From the NCBI GenBank assembly GCA_003049485.1, contig PYST01000434.1:1-28742 (forward strand): 28,742 bases of DNA. The letters run 5' to 3'. This document shows, piece after piece, positions 8,432 to 18,966 of this stretch. Below the pieces are notes generated by a model. The model had not been told where the DNA came from. It worked only from the letters and a program-made list of their open reading frames with translations, and searched no databases. Position 1 is the stretch's first letter; each line of letters begins with the position of its first letter. The DNA comes from Ophioceras dolichostomum. Taxonomy: Eukaryota; Ascomycota; Sordariomycetes; Magnaporthales; Ophioceraceae. A program made the position numbers and the translations under genes.

Positions 8432-11032
8432 CTATCCCCTCCTCACCTCCCTCGTACAGCTCTCTCCTCTATGCTCCACACATTTCCTCGGCAGGATCTG
8501 CCCCTGAGACTCGTAGAAGAACCTGCTGACCTCAAACTCGTGCGGCGCGCTCGACGCGCTGTCCACGCAGACGAACTTCGCCGTCGAAGTCTGCAGCTGC
8601 GGCCAGCAGGACTCGCACCAGCTGTACCCCGGAAACTTGTCCGTTGCCCGAGCAGCTGTGGCGCGCACGATGCGGCCGCAGAACTTGTTCGCGCAGCAGA
8701 CCGCCACTGTTGTGGCAGAGGAGGTGGTGGTGGTGCCCCCGCTGTCTCGGCTGCCTCCGCTGCTGCTGCTGCCGGACGAAGGCAAAGCAGGCCACTCCTC
8801 CCTAAACTCAGACGCCGTCGCGTCAGCCGCCGCCAGCATGCTCCCCTTGCTCTTGAGGCCCAGCCGTCGACAGACGGGCGTGCACCGGTGCGTCATGAAG
8901 AAGTACTTGAAGCCGGCCGCGCCCAGGTTCGTAGGCGTCAGCTTGAACCGCTCCGGGTCGCGCGTGTGCACGGCAGGGTCCGTGAGGACGTTGCCGACGC
9001 CCTGGAGGTCCGCGACCAGGCACTGGCCCCGGGACCGCTCGAACGTGAAGTGGCTGAAGGCCTGGACGGCGTCTGAGAGGGACTGGGGGGAGACGGCGTC
9101 GTTGACCCAGCCGTAGTTCGAGTTGTACTTCACGTAGGCGCCGGAGATGTAGGGTTCGAGCGCCATGTGGCGGCTTGAGGAGCTGTCAGAGGCCGCGCTG
9201 CCGGAGCGGCGGTGGTGGCTGCGGCGGCCCGAAGAGGAGGAGGGGGATGAGGAGGAGTGGCGGCTGTGGGCGGTCGAGCGGTACGACGGCGGGGGAGGGT
9301 CGTGGTGGGATAGGGGTGGACGGGAGGACGACGAAGACGAGCCGGTTGAGGATGAAGTCGTCTTCTTGACGCGGAGACACGTCGCGACCAGGAAGTCCAG
9401 CGACGAGCCCTCGCCGGCCAGGGCGTTGAACTCGAGCGCGAACGCCTTGCAGAGCGCCTGGACGCGCATCTCGTCCACGATGTGCGCCAGCCCGTTTTCG
9501 CGGCGCTTGAACGTCTTGACCACCAGCTGGTTCGTCGAGGCAGCCGTGCGGGCGTACCACGCCGCCCGGACCGCACCCTGGGCGAACGGCTTGGACCGCT
9601 TGTGCACGGCCAGGTCGGTAGTGTTGATGGGGATGTTGTCGTCCGAGGCGAGCATGTCGTCGAGGAGCGAGTGGCCGTCTGCGGCGGCGCCGGCCACGTC
9701 GGTGGAGTAGGCCTCCACGCTGAGCTCCTCGTCGAGCCAGCCGGCCGTGTCCCACTGAGGCGGCGCCGTTTCCAGGGGCGGCGTCGCGCCGGGGGCAGAC
9801 GTCTCGGAATCGCCAGGCGCCGCCACGCTCGCCACGGGGGTGTGGCCGGCGGACTCGACGATCGAGGCCAGCGAGGAGGTCATGACCGAGCCGCGCTTGG
9901 CGGGGCTGGTGCGCGTGAGCGTGCCGGAGCTGCGGACGGCGGTGCGGGAGGCGGACGTGGACACGCTTCGGACCACGAGGTGGCGCAGCTTGGCGTAGTC
10001 GGTGCCTAGCTGATGCTCCTCGAACTGCAGGCCGCCGGTGCGGGCGCTCGGCGTAGCGGCGCTGGCGCTGGGGCCCAGGACGGACCGGTAGCTCGAGCTG
10101 TGGTAGCTGTTGGAAGGGTGGAGCTTGCAGTCGGGCGAGCACTGCTGGTACGCCTTGAGGAAGGTGAAGGCCATCTTGTCGGTGTGGCCGTTGATGCGCA
10201 GCAGGGTATAGTTGATCTGGATCACCAGCATCTGGCGCAGCAAATCCGCGTGCTTAAGCCCATGCGGCTCGGAGCCAGGGGTTGAATAGTCGTCACGGGC
10301 GGCGGCGAGGTCGTGCAGATCCGTGCCGTGCGGCGGAGCGTCGGCGATGTGGAAGATGCAACGGTTCGGGTTCTTCCACGACAGGTTGAGCGCCTTGCGA
10401 AGGCCGCCCAGCACGTCCTCTGGGAGGTCTTTGCCGCCCGTGGCCTTGAGCTCGTCCAGGAAAGACCGCACCTTGTCGGCGTCAGGGGTGAAGTCCAGGA
10501 ACTGTATGTTGGGTGCATCCTCGTGGTCCTTGTACCCCACAACGGCCATGCGCACCTCCGCCTCGTTGAACAGGTTCTCCGCGATGCCGGCCACGATGCT
10601 TCGGACCTGGTCCTTGGCCGCCTTGATGTGCGACGACATGGACCCCGTGGTGTCCATCAGGAAGAGGATGTCCGACGCGCACGACACCCTGAAGAGATCC
10701 GTCGTGTCGCGCGCCGGCGTCGCGGCGGTGATCCGTAGCGCCTCGTACTTGAGCCTCAGGACGCGCAGCTCCGCCTCAGCCTCGTTGGGGCCCGATCCGG
10801 CCTCCTCCTTGAGGCGAGAGGCCAGTCGGGCGTAGTCGTCGCGCTCCTTGGCGAACTCGTCACGCTCTTTGGCGTACTCGTCACGAGCCCTGGCGAACGC
10901 ATCACGCTCCTTCAGAAACTCGTCGCGCTCCCTCTCGGCGGCGCGGAGCTTCTCGGATGTTCGCGAGTCCGTCGAGGCCGTCGAGGCCTTCGAGGCCTTC
11001 GAGCGGGGGATCGGATCGTGCGCCGCGGCCAT
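8432..11032 (-). CDS. vWA-domain alpha-kinase (atypical Ser/Thr protein kinase)
   Basis: Single exon, 866 residues from the ATG at 11032 (context ACAATGGCC). An in-frame ATG at 11059 (875 residues) is also possible. Order: a basic Ser-rich start; a charged coiled coil at about 26-80 built from RDEF/RDEY heptads; a von Willebrand A domain from about 115, with MIDAS motif DTTGSM (Asp about 126) and later HIADAPPHG. A Ser/Thr-rich linker follows, then the alpha-kinase domain. That domain has VVKTFKR with the likely ATP-binding Lys near 505, VADLQGVGN near 673, LTDPAVHT, and NLGAAGFKYFFMTHRC, typical of the Dictyostelium VwkA/eEF2-kinase superfamily. A Ser/His/Pro-rich insertion of about 70 residues splits the kinase domain. 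A Cys-rich tail (VCCANKFC...WCESCW, about 775-810) may bind zinc. Probably cytosolic; substrate unknown. Divergent from the CMD-like gene. Confidence 0.87.
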   Translation of the reverse strand: MAAAHDPIPRSKASKASTASTDSRTSEKLRAAERERDEFLKERDAFARARDEYAKERDEFAKERDDYARLASRLKEEAGSGPNEAEAELRVLRLKYEALRITAATPARDTTDLFRVSCASDILFLMDTTGSMSSHIKAAKDQVRSIVAGIAENLFNEAEVRMAVVGYKDHEDAPNIQFLDFTPDADKVRSFLDELKATGGKDLPEDVLGGLRKALNLSWKNPNRCIFHIADAPPHGTDLHDLAAARDDYSTPGSEPHGLKHADLLRQMLVIQINYTLLRINGHTDKMAFTFLKAYQQCSPDCKLHPSNSYHSSSYRSVLGPSASAATPSARTGGLQFEEHQLGTDYAKLRHLVVRSVSTSASRTAVRSSGTLTRTSPAKRGSVMTSSLASIVESAGHTPVASVAAPGDSETSAPGATPPLETAPPQWDTAGWLDEELSVEAYSTDVAGAAADGHSLLDDMLASDDNIPINTTDLAVHKRSKPFAQGAVRAAWYARTAASTNQLVVKTFKRRENGLAHIVDEMRVQALCKAFALEFNALAGEGSSLDFLVATCLRVKKTTSSSTGSSSSSSRPPLSHHDPPPPSYRSTAHSRHSSSSPSSSSGRRSHHRRSGSAASDSSSSRHMALEPYISGAYVKYNSNYGWVNDAVSPQSLSDAVQAFSHFTFERSRGQCLVADLQGVGNVLTDPAVHTRDPERFKLTPTNLGAAGFKYFFMTHRCTPVCRRLGLKSKGSMLAAADATASEFREEWPALPSSGSSSSGGSRDSGGTTTTSSATTVAVCCANKFCGRIVRATAARATDKFPGYSWCESCWPQLQTSTAKFVCVDSASSAPHEFEVSRFFYESQGQILPRKCVEHRGESCTREVRRG

Positions 11033-13190
11033 TGTGAGTGGAAGAGTATGGGTTGACATCCACACAGGGCTTGAGTAGTGCGCCGGCGGCGCTGGCAGTG
11101 CGACATGGGACTCTGACTCCACAGGAGCCACAGATGTCTTGGATCCGTTGAATCCGATGGCCGATGCATTCGCGCCCGGAGACTGCCCCGGTTGGATGTG
11201 ACACGGCGAAGGGCGGGTTCAGGGGGCCCCGATGTGGTGAAGGTTGCCGCGGCGGTGGGATGACCCCTGATGTGGCTCGGCATAGCTGTCAGGGGCAAAG
11301 ATGGCTGAGAGCGATGGGCCGCAGGGTTTCGAGGCGACATGTACAGGTCACCCCGAGTCCAAGAACCTTCCTGGGAGCTGCGTGGGGTCGGAGCCTGAGA
11401 CGAAACCGGAGGAGGGTTGGGGGATGTGTGAAAACTCATGGTCGGCCGTGCTGTCTGCTTTGGCTCATCCGCTTACCTTATTTCCTTGACCAAGTGTCCC
11501 TGCAGGGGATGGATTGGGGAATTCGTGGATTGGGGAGGGATTGAGAGAGGATTGGGAAGCTGCTTCAGCAGCATGGTGCCGTCGTCGACTGTCGTGGACA
11601 GGACATGAGGTAATTATAAGAAAGATGCCCAGAGTGAAGGACCCTTTCATTAGAGGGATGGGCTTCCATTACTCCCCTACCAACGGTACCTACCTACCTA
11701 CCTAGGTAGTAGTAGCGTGGTGGGCCTCCTTGCCCGGGCTGCCTGCAGCCTGCTGCCATGCCCGACTCAAGCCAAGGCTCTACCTCTCTATCGGCTCTTG
11801 AAATATGTCGGCGTCGCCATCTCGGTATTCCGTCCCGGCTTTTACCGAATTTTTGGTTGCAACACCATCTCGGAATTTCCATTGCGGGAAAGGCAATGAA
11901 GACCTCCCCTTTCACGAGCATTCAAACTCGTTTATCTGAGTCTCAAGAGGTCACGCCTTTAGTCTATTGGAAGACGATGACCCAGTTGTTTCCGGCCGCA
12001 AGGCAGCTGAGTGGAGACCGTGGGAGACTTGGGACCCATAAGCCATGCGTGAACGAGTTACCTACCTATCAAAAGGAGCCTGGAGAGGGAAGGCTGGGAG
12101 TAGTGGTGGTCTTTGGAAGTTCCCTCGAGCGCAGACTGTCTGTTCGCAAACGGCCCCGACCGAGTCACCAAAACGTGGCACCAATGGGATCGATTCGAAT
12201 CTTGGGCCACTCCTGCACCTTTCGGTGCTGTATTGGAACTTGACTACGAAAAGAGAACTGTGGGGTCGGTCGGTCGGGTATTGGGGAATACGCTGCATTC
12301 CAGTTGATGCCCGATTTTCACGTGCTTTTGGTGGGCTACTACTGTCTCGGGCGCACGAGAAGGCTGAGCTCTTGGACACTCCTGAAAAAAGACAGCCGAG
12401 TTCAGCGACTCACCCTGGACGCTACTACGAGTACACACGCTGGTGCAGAGCAATGTAGAAAGAACAATACTACCTAGTCATAGTACTATTTCCCTAAGCA
12501 GTGATGAGATGAGCGATGAATCGATCAAGCCTTCGAACAGAAAGAGCAGAAGAAAAGGCAAGAATATTTGTTTAAAATGCATGAACATGTTAGTTTTCAA
12601 AGTGCAGATTTGCCTGCAGCTAGCTGCGCACAATTGTGGTGGGGGCAAATTTTGGCCTGATTTTGGCCTTGGCTTCCGCGAACACTGTTGTTTTTTGGGA
12701 TGGTCGGCCAGAATTCCCATTCACTCTCCCGTGGATTCACGTGCTTTAAGCCGGCTGAGCAGAATCAATATTTTGCCTGATTGCCTAAGGCCTGAATGCT
12801 TCGCCAAGCGAGAATGAGAATGTATGTTCAGCTGAGATGACACGATAAAGCGGTGCATGCCGTCAGCTTTTGTCAGTTCGTCAGGGGGGACGAGAGCACA
12901 GCTTTTCTGAATCAAGAGCAATACTATGACAAATTGATCGGGCAAAATATACGATTGTATCGCGCCGTGAGTTCACCTCCTTGGCCGAATTCCAGGATTT
13001 CGAACACCGCCCCTTTTCGGGTGATCTTTACCCCATCGGCAACTTCCTCCCCCTGGCAACCTATTTAATGGCTAGCTGCAATGCTCCTTGAACAACAGCT
13101 AGAAGAAATCAATTCCCCAAAGCAGTACAAGGAGATAAAAAGGAAACACCCATACTCCTCTTCTCTTTTCACATCGATACCACTTCTAAC
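11033..13190. other. Divergent intergenic region between the alpha-kinase and CMD-like genes
   Basis: About 2.1 kb without a credible gene. It contains an ACCT tract ending in CCTAGG (about 11690-11708), GGATTGGGGA-like short repeats around 11505-11560, and an AT-richer section at about 12440-12960. Open frames of up to about 160 residues on both strands show no domain, codon bias or splice structure that supports coding. Confidence 0.5.
11689..11708. repeat. ACCT tandem tract with CCTAGG core
   Basis: Four ACCT units run into CCTAGGTAGTAG, the same motif as at 1333-1364. About 660 bp upstream of the alpha-kinase start. Confidence 0.65.
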
Positions 13191-14008
13191 ATGGCAACCT
13201 CCGCCCCCTCTACCGCGGAGCACAACGACCCGTTCAGACACACATGTCTAATCCCCTACGTAGACGTCGAGACGGCTCCTACGGAGATCGCCGACAAGAT
13301 CAAGGTCTTGCCCTTCCGGAGGAACATCTTCCTCCTACTTGGGCACTCCCGCGGCCTCTTCCCCCATCTGATGGGAGTCATTGGGGGCTGCTTCAACGGC
13401 AACGTTCGCCGGATTCCCCTGCTTGACTGGGTACGTTCTACTGCTACTACTACTACTGCTACTACTACACTACAAACCTGCTGGCCCTCTCATGATCTGT
13501 TCCGCTACCAGTATATTTACCCCTTACCATACACTCTTACCCGGCATCCTAGGCAGATACAAGCTATTAGTAGCACTGACACTTTCGGGGTTGACAGCAA
13601 CTCATCGTGCTCCGCGTCGCCACCAAGCTAGAGGCCAAATACGAGTACGACGTCAACCTCCCCGTCGCCGAGGTCTACGACATGGACCCGGCCAAGATCG
13701 CCGCCATGGACTGCAGTCCCGAGAGCGTTCTGAACGGAGAGGAAGGGCCCTGGAGCGAGCGCGACAGGCTCATCCTCCGGATCGTCGACGAGCAGCTGGC
13801 CACTTACACCAACGACCCGAAGACGGTGGCCGACGCGCTCAAGGTGCTGGCCCACGAGGAGCTGGTCGAGGTGCTCATCATCCTGGGCACGTACGCCCTC
13901 ATCGCGCGCGTCATCAGGGGGCTCAAGATCGACGATGATCAGCCCATCCGGCCTGAGGGGCTGGGTGAGATGCTGAAGAAGTCGGTTACCCCGACTGTTG
14001 GGCGCTAG
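13191..14008 (+). CDS. Carboxymuconolactone decarboxylase (CMD)/AhpD-like protein
   Basis: Two exons: 13191-13430 and 13598-14008, 216 residues. The donor is GTACGT at 13431; the acceptor TTGACAG ends at 13597, preceded by a CACTGAC branch-like site. The join in phase 0 reads LLDW-QLIVLRVATKLEAKYEYDV, the expected CMD helix (family form: RELVILRVA...EYEW..H). Further matches are SERDRLILRIVDEQL and the C-terminal HEELVEVLIILGTYALIARVIRG. These proteins are all-helical. Some are decarboxylases or thiol peroxidase partners, while many fungal ones serve unknown steps in metabolite pathways. Here the usual Trp-x-x-His is Tyr97-Asp-Val-Asn100, so the conserved histidine is missing and no CxxC pair is seen. 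A non-canonical or non-catalytic role is therefore possible. Cytosolic by appearance. Convergent with the MDR reductase. Confidence 0.8.
13439..13470 (+). repeat. (CTA)n tract in the CMD-like gene intron
   Basis: A run of CTA/CTG triplets just after the intron donor. The in-frame appearance of the first intron bases is accidental. Confidence 0.6.
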
Positions 14009-14832
14009 GTACAGGCTAGGTAGACAGCGTTCAGCGCTGCATTTCGACGGATGTAGAGCGGAAGAGAGAGATAGGGGGAGAGTTTAGACTAGAGAGAGTA
14101 CAATGGATTTTTCTGCTTTTTTCTGCTTTTCTGACATCAGCTAGACTTTTTCTCTCCCAGCACCAGGAATCCTAGAAGCCATGCAGTTTTTTTCGTTCTC
14201 ATGGATTACAAATCCACAAACGGCCGAAGCCAGCTGATCCAAGTCTCTATTTCGGCTGATCCCATATTGCGTGCATATCATGCAAGTTTGTTCTTTGCGC
14301 ATCCACAGTAACTACCATCTGCCGTCCAGAATGTTACACAAAATCGCACATCAGCACTTTAATTGTTCGATTCCTTGCTTGACGCCACGTAGCGGCGCTG
14401 CCGGTTCCCCAGCCGATTCGCGTCGTTCTCACCCCGTGTTTTTCTCCTTCTCTCTCTTTTTTTTCAGCTTGCAGCTTCGTCGTGCTTTTATTGATAGTTG
14501 ACCGCTTCGCCGTGCCGTGCCAATCATCCCATGTAGGCGTCGTATTTCTTCTCTTCCTGCATATCTACCTCAGCGACGACTACCTCCCCCCGTCTGCATG
14601 CTACCCTCCAGTTCCGTTGGAGAAGGTCGGGCCGGAAAACAGCACCTTCAGAATGATGCAATATCGCAGCTCAATTTGTCCAATGAGCCCTCCCGCGAGC
14701 GAACTGATGATGAAATGCGACGCCGCATTCCAAACATTGACAACGAGCACAGCTAACAGATATTGCGAAACAAATATCGAAAAGTACAAAAACCTCTACC
14801 CCACAACCAGCCAGGCTTCGCAGCCGTGGCCG
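14009..14832. other. Convergent intergenic region
   Basis: Holds the 3' ends of the CMD-like gene (left) and the MDR reductase (right). T-rich runs near 14110-14150 and 14440-14465 fit 3' UTR sequence. Nothing else was recognised. Confidence 0.5.
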
Positions 14833-16086
14833 CTAATTCCGGAACATCAGCACCTGTTTACGCTGGCCCAACCCTCCCTCCTGGGCCCTCTTGACCGCAT
14901 CCAGCACGCGCTGTCGTGCAACCACACCAGCATCGCAGCCAGAAAAAACCCCGCAATCGATGCGACCCAGACCCAGTGGAGGCAGCACCAGCTCGCCCCG
15001 GACAAATAGATCCGCAAACCAGTCGAACAGCGCCGTCTGCTCCGTGCGCGAACGCGCCGCCAGACGAGCTGAGCCCCTGAACCCCTCCATGGTGAGACGC
15101 CTGCCGAACAAGTCCGCGGGGTTCAGCGACAGACGCTGTTGGCTGCTGCCCAGAAACCCCAGCTGCACGTACGAGCCGCCGTCTGACAGCGTCTGCAACA
15201 GCGCCGAGCCGGATGAGCCAAAGACTGCGTCGATGGCCAGGACGATGCGGTGCGAGTTCTTCAGCTCTGCGGCCGACTGGGCGGAGGAGAGCTCGCTCTC
15301 GGTGATCACGGTGACGCTGCCACCGCTTTGACCGGTAGCGCCCCTCGAATGATCCAGTGTTGAGTGCCGCCCCAGCTGACGTAGGGCTTCTCTGATGACC
15401 TCCACATCCGCCGGCGACTCGCGGTCGCGGACGACGTGGATGGTCCGCACCCCGCGCAGGCGCGCGAACTGGGCGACGAACTGGCCCACGACCGAGGTGC
15501 CGGCGTTGAGGATGATGGCGTCGCCCGGCTTGAGCGGCCTCACGTCCTCGACGAGGAAGTACGCCGGCGCGACGGCCAGGCGCATGAGAGACGCGAAGAT
15601 GACGCCGTCGCTGTCGCTGTCGCCTTGAGAAAGCAGTCGGGGGTCGGCCCTCTGCAGCTCTGTGGCATCAAGCATGGCGGGATGCGAGCGCCAGGTGCCG
15701 ACGCCGAAGACGGCGGGGACCACAAGGTCGCCTGGGGACAAGCCAATAGCCGGCTTCGCGGGATCGGATGGGCCGGCGGCAAGGACCTCCCCGACCCCGT
15801 CGTAGCCCAGGATCGCCTCGCCGCTGTCGTCGTCGAGCGAGTGTCTGGGCCGGACGGGGTACTTCCCTCCCATGACGAGGAGGTCGAGAGGGTTGATCGG
15901 CGCGGCGAGGAACCGGACCAGCACCTGACTGGGCCGCAGAGTGTGACTCGGGTCGTGAACCTCGACGTCGGTGGATGAAGACGACGCTGAAGGCCGGAGA
16001 TGAACGTTGACTGCTGGGGCACCGTGATCCTGACCGCCACTGGGGGCGGAGGACGCGGGTTGAGTGACGATGAGGTGGTGGGACAT
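14833..16086 (-). CDS. MDR-superfamily reductase resembling 2-enoyl-thioester reductase (ETR1/MECR-like)
   Basis: Single exon, 417 residues from the first in-frame ATG at 16086; the open frame continues upstream only to a TTG. The N-terminal GroES-like part shows AAPINPLDLLVMGGKYPVRP, then GYDGVGEVLAAG, LSPGDLVVP and GVGTWRSH. This is the ETR signature rather than that of zinc alcohol dehydrogenases; no zinc ligands are seen. Tyr76 in GGKYP aligns, from memory, with the catalytic Tyr of Candida Etr1p. The nucleotide-binding fold has NAGTSVVGQFVAQFARLRG (194-212) and VVRDR, consistent with NADPH. Etr1/MECR reduces enoyl-ACP/CoA in mitochondrial fatty-acid synthesis. This protein lacks an obvious mitochondrial presequence and diverges from the family, so a metabolite-pathway double-bond reductase is equally likely. 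It shares a 2.9-kb upstream region with the NRPS. Confidence 0.8.
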   Translation of the reverse strand: MSHHLIVTQPASSAPSGGQDHGAPAVNVHLRPSASSSSTDVEVHDPSHTLRPSQVLVRFLAAPINPLDLLVMGGKYPVRPRHSLDDDSGEAILGYDGVGEVLAAGPSDPAKPAIGLSPGDLVVPAVFGVGTWRSHPAMLDATELQRADPRLLSQGDSDSDGVIFASLMRLAVAPAYFLVEDVRPLKPGDAIILNAGTSVVGQFVAQFARLRGVRTIHVVRDRESPADVEVIREALRQLGRHSTLDHSRGATGQSGGSVTVITESELSSAQSAAELKNSHRIVLAIDAVFGSSGSALLQTLSDGGSYVQLGFLGSSQQRLSLNPADLFGRRLTMEGFRGSARLAARSRTEQTALFDWFADLFVRGELVLPPLGLGRIDCGVFSGCDAGVVARQRVLDAVKRAQEGGLGQRKQVLMFRN

Positions 16087-18966
16087 TTCGAGCAAGCTCG
16101 CCTGTTTGTGAAGTGAGAAAATGGAAGCAAAAGCTGCTAGAACGAAAACAGAGAAAGAATAGTTTTTGGTGGGTCAAAAAAAGGGGAGGAGAAGTCAAGA
16201 GATTTGGGGTGAGTTGATGATTGATGATCTCGAGGACGTGGAAGCGAAGACTACCTACACGGCTGCTGCAGGCTTCTGACACGCTATTTGACCCCTTTGC
16301 GGAACTCAGCGACTGCCGCCTGTGTTGGAATTCGTTTCTGTCGATGTCTCAAAGTAAATACACGTACGTATCCGCGAATTCTGGATTGCCTACCACCTTT
16401 TGCAGCTACGTAAGGTCCTCGGGTACCTAGATCGGTGGTAGGTACCCACCTACCTACCTACCAGGTCGGTACCTAACTCTTTACCTCAGCTTTCAGCTGA
16501 TTGGGTACAGCTAAAATTCACCCCAAGCTGACTTGCTGATAGAAGCTATACGTGGGAAGAGAAGGAGGCATTGAGGGGTGGCAAGGAAGAGGTTGTGACG
16601 GCCGTATTTTCATTATAGACGCTGTGCAACATCTACAACGAATCTACATGTCACCACCCACAACATCATTTTGCGCTTTCTTTGCAGGGCTGCTCCCTGA
16701 ACGAAGAGTGTGCGCGGGGCAAAATGAAGCATGCGCTCTCTCTACTAATGTACCAGACTTACACCGCAGCAATCCTACCAGGCGGAAAGCGGCACAGGAT
16801 CCCGGACGTCAGCTGCCCTCACGTTTGAGACAGCACAAAACGGCCTGACAGCAGCTCACGTTGACCGCCTTCTGTCTCCACTCGACCATTCGCCGGGTAA
16901 AATTATCGCGTTTTTTTCCTTTCTACAGTTACACCCGTCTGTAGCAGTTCGATTAGTATTATGGCGACACAAACCGCACGCCTATACCACCGTCTGTCAT
17001 CAGCTCCAAAATTTTTGCCTGTCGGGAACCCCAAATGGAATATTTTTACGGCAAAATAACTCTTCACCGCCAAATTACACGCGATGATGTTGGTATTAAC
17101 CCAGTCCATCTCTCAGCTTGCCATTGAAGACCAACAACTTAGGGGCCGGCTGAGCAGAGATTCTCATTCTTCCATCTAGGTGCCGACCCGGCCGTCTGGC
17201 CCGCCTCAGCCACCCCGTACCTGCCAAGATCTCCTGCTGGGATTCTTCTAATCCAAAGAGACTTCCACGTGGGCATCGCTTGGCTGGGTTCGAGCCGACC
17301 TGAAGTCATATTCAGTACGTAATGTTCAGCGAGCATGATATTATTATCGGTACTTGAAGTTAGCGCAGCTGTCCCGTCTCCCTTGCCCAGCTTCCAGCTC
17401 CCAGCTCCCAGCTCCCTGGGACCCCGGAACACTTTCCGGTGCTTGCTGCAGCTGGTTGACGGGGTGGAGGGGGAGTGGAGCTGAATGCAAAATGACAACA
17501 TGCAGTGACCAAGGTGGATTTTTCTGAAATCTTTCTGGAATCTTTCTCGTGTTTCCCTACCACGAAGTATTCTAGGAAGAGGGAAGGAAGTACTAGTAGT
17601 AGCACTGCGGGTTGCCCGCTGCATTGAAGATGAATCCATTTGTGGTGTAAGCGCGGCGCAGTGACAAATGTCGAGTAGTGTCCTGTATAATGTGATACAG
17701 GTGCTGCTCCTCTGATCATCATGTGGTCCTTCTACGTAGTACCGTTCCCAGGACTGTCTACTTCCTGTACTTCGTGAGACACACTCGAACTGGAGCATCA
17801 GTTTCCGGCTCCGCGCATTGAACGCGGCTAACAGGCGCTGGTGTCTCATTTGTCACTTGACAGGTAGACTGACTGGGGCCCGACTGACGCCAAGGATAAC
17901 ATCATAACAGAGTGACTGTGGCTTCTAGTGTAGGCAAAATTCCTCCCCAGGAAGCCCCCAGACTAAGCTTCGTTTCACCGCCCTGTCGCCCTGACGGCAA
18001 ATTGAAAAGCAAGGAGACGGCACGGCATCTCCGCTGATCATCCTGACCCATACCCATTGTCGACGAGATCAGCCCTATCTAGGTAGGTATCGAGGTACCT
18101 AGTATATCCTCCTCCCTCTGCCGCCGAGTACGGCGGCTGCTCAGCCACGCCACCGCTGAGTGAGGGTGAATGGAAGCGACCGAAAAGCCGAGCCAAGCTG
18201 TGTCCTCGCGTCCCCGAAGCAAACTTTCGGGCCGGTAGGACGAGGCCAGCCAGCCAGGATCACCTCGGCGATATTATACCGTGATCCTTCCTGGCCAGAA
18301 ATAAACCCTGGCTCCGGGGCAGGCGGTAAATTAATGTGGTCAGAATAGGATCGAGAGCCCCCTTACTGACTGACGATCACACACTTGCGAAGTTAGGATG
18401 GATGGTGTCGTCGTATCGCCGGATACGAACCGGCCAGCTATACCGAGACGGCTGGAGGCACACGGTCATTCCGGAGTCTCGCCGACTTCGGTCAACACTG
18501 CCACCTCCGGCTCCTATCTCGGTGCCTCACGGAGATCAACAGATGCAAGAGTAAGAGCCTGAACCGCATCAAGAACGTGAGGCCTGTGACGAGAATGCGG
18601 TGATGTGCTGGGCCTCTAAGAGCTCTCTCCTAGTATCCAGCATCTACATCATCACGACCATCTCAGGGGTATTAGAAGGGGTAACGAGCCCGCCACGGTG
18701 GAAGATGATGGTCCTGATAGATCCTCATCCTCAGCCAGGGACTGCCAAAGACCTTAATGACAGTCAATACGCAAGGACTACCACGCACGCCACGCGCGCC
18801 TTAATTAGACATTATAGATTTTATTAGATTTTGTATTATCTTCTCACTTTCCCACTGTTCCTCTACCTCGTCTGTCTCCGTCGCCCCTTTCTTTTTCCAA
18901 TTGTCTCTATTAATTGGAGTCAAGAGCACGCCCCCAAACGACCACAAGCCATCAATACAAGATACC
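16087..18966. other. 2.9-kb divergent intergenic region between the MDR reductase and the NRPS
   Basis: No credible gene; open frames here lack domains and good codon structure. It includes ACCT/AGGT motifs at about 16425-16465 and 18077-18100. Scattered GATA sites of the HGATAR type occur, for example TGATAG near 18716 and its reverse near 18073, but they are too common to interpret. A pyrimidine-rich leader (about 18840-18900) precedes the NRPS ATG. On the reductase side a CT-rich leader lies at about 16100-16200. Confidence 0.5.
16425..16465. repeat. ACCT/GGTAGGT-rich motif cluster
   Basis: Contains TACCTAG, GGTAGGTACC and four ACCT units within about 40 bp, roughly 340 bp upstream of the MDR reductase ATG. 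The same family of motif as at 1333, 11689 and 18077. Confidence 0.6.

Noticed and set aside
11033..11131. N-terminal extension of the alpha-kinase to 899 residues
   Set aside because: The extended frame starts at a GTG. In-frame ATGs at 11059 and 11032 are available, and the latter has the best start context.
12180..12215. GATTCGAATC, possible tRNA T-arm
   Set aside because: No surrounding cloverleaf; the match is a short palindrome.
16087..16095. MDR reductase start at 16095
   Set aside because: That codon is TTG; the first ATG is at 16086, and no mitochondrial presequence is gained by extending.
17275..17310. GGGTTCGAGCC, possible tRNA B box
   Set aside because: No T-stem pairing, no A box at a suitable distance and no acceptor stem.
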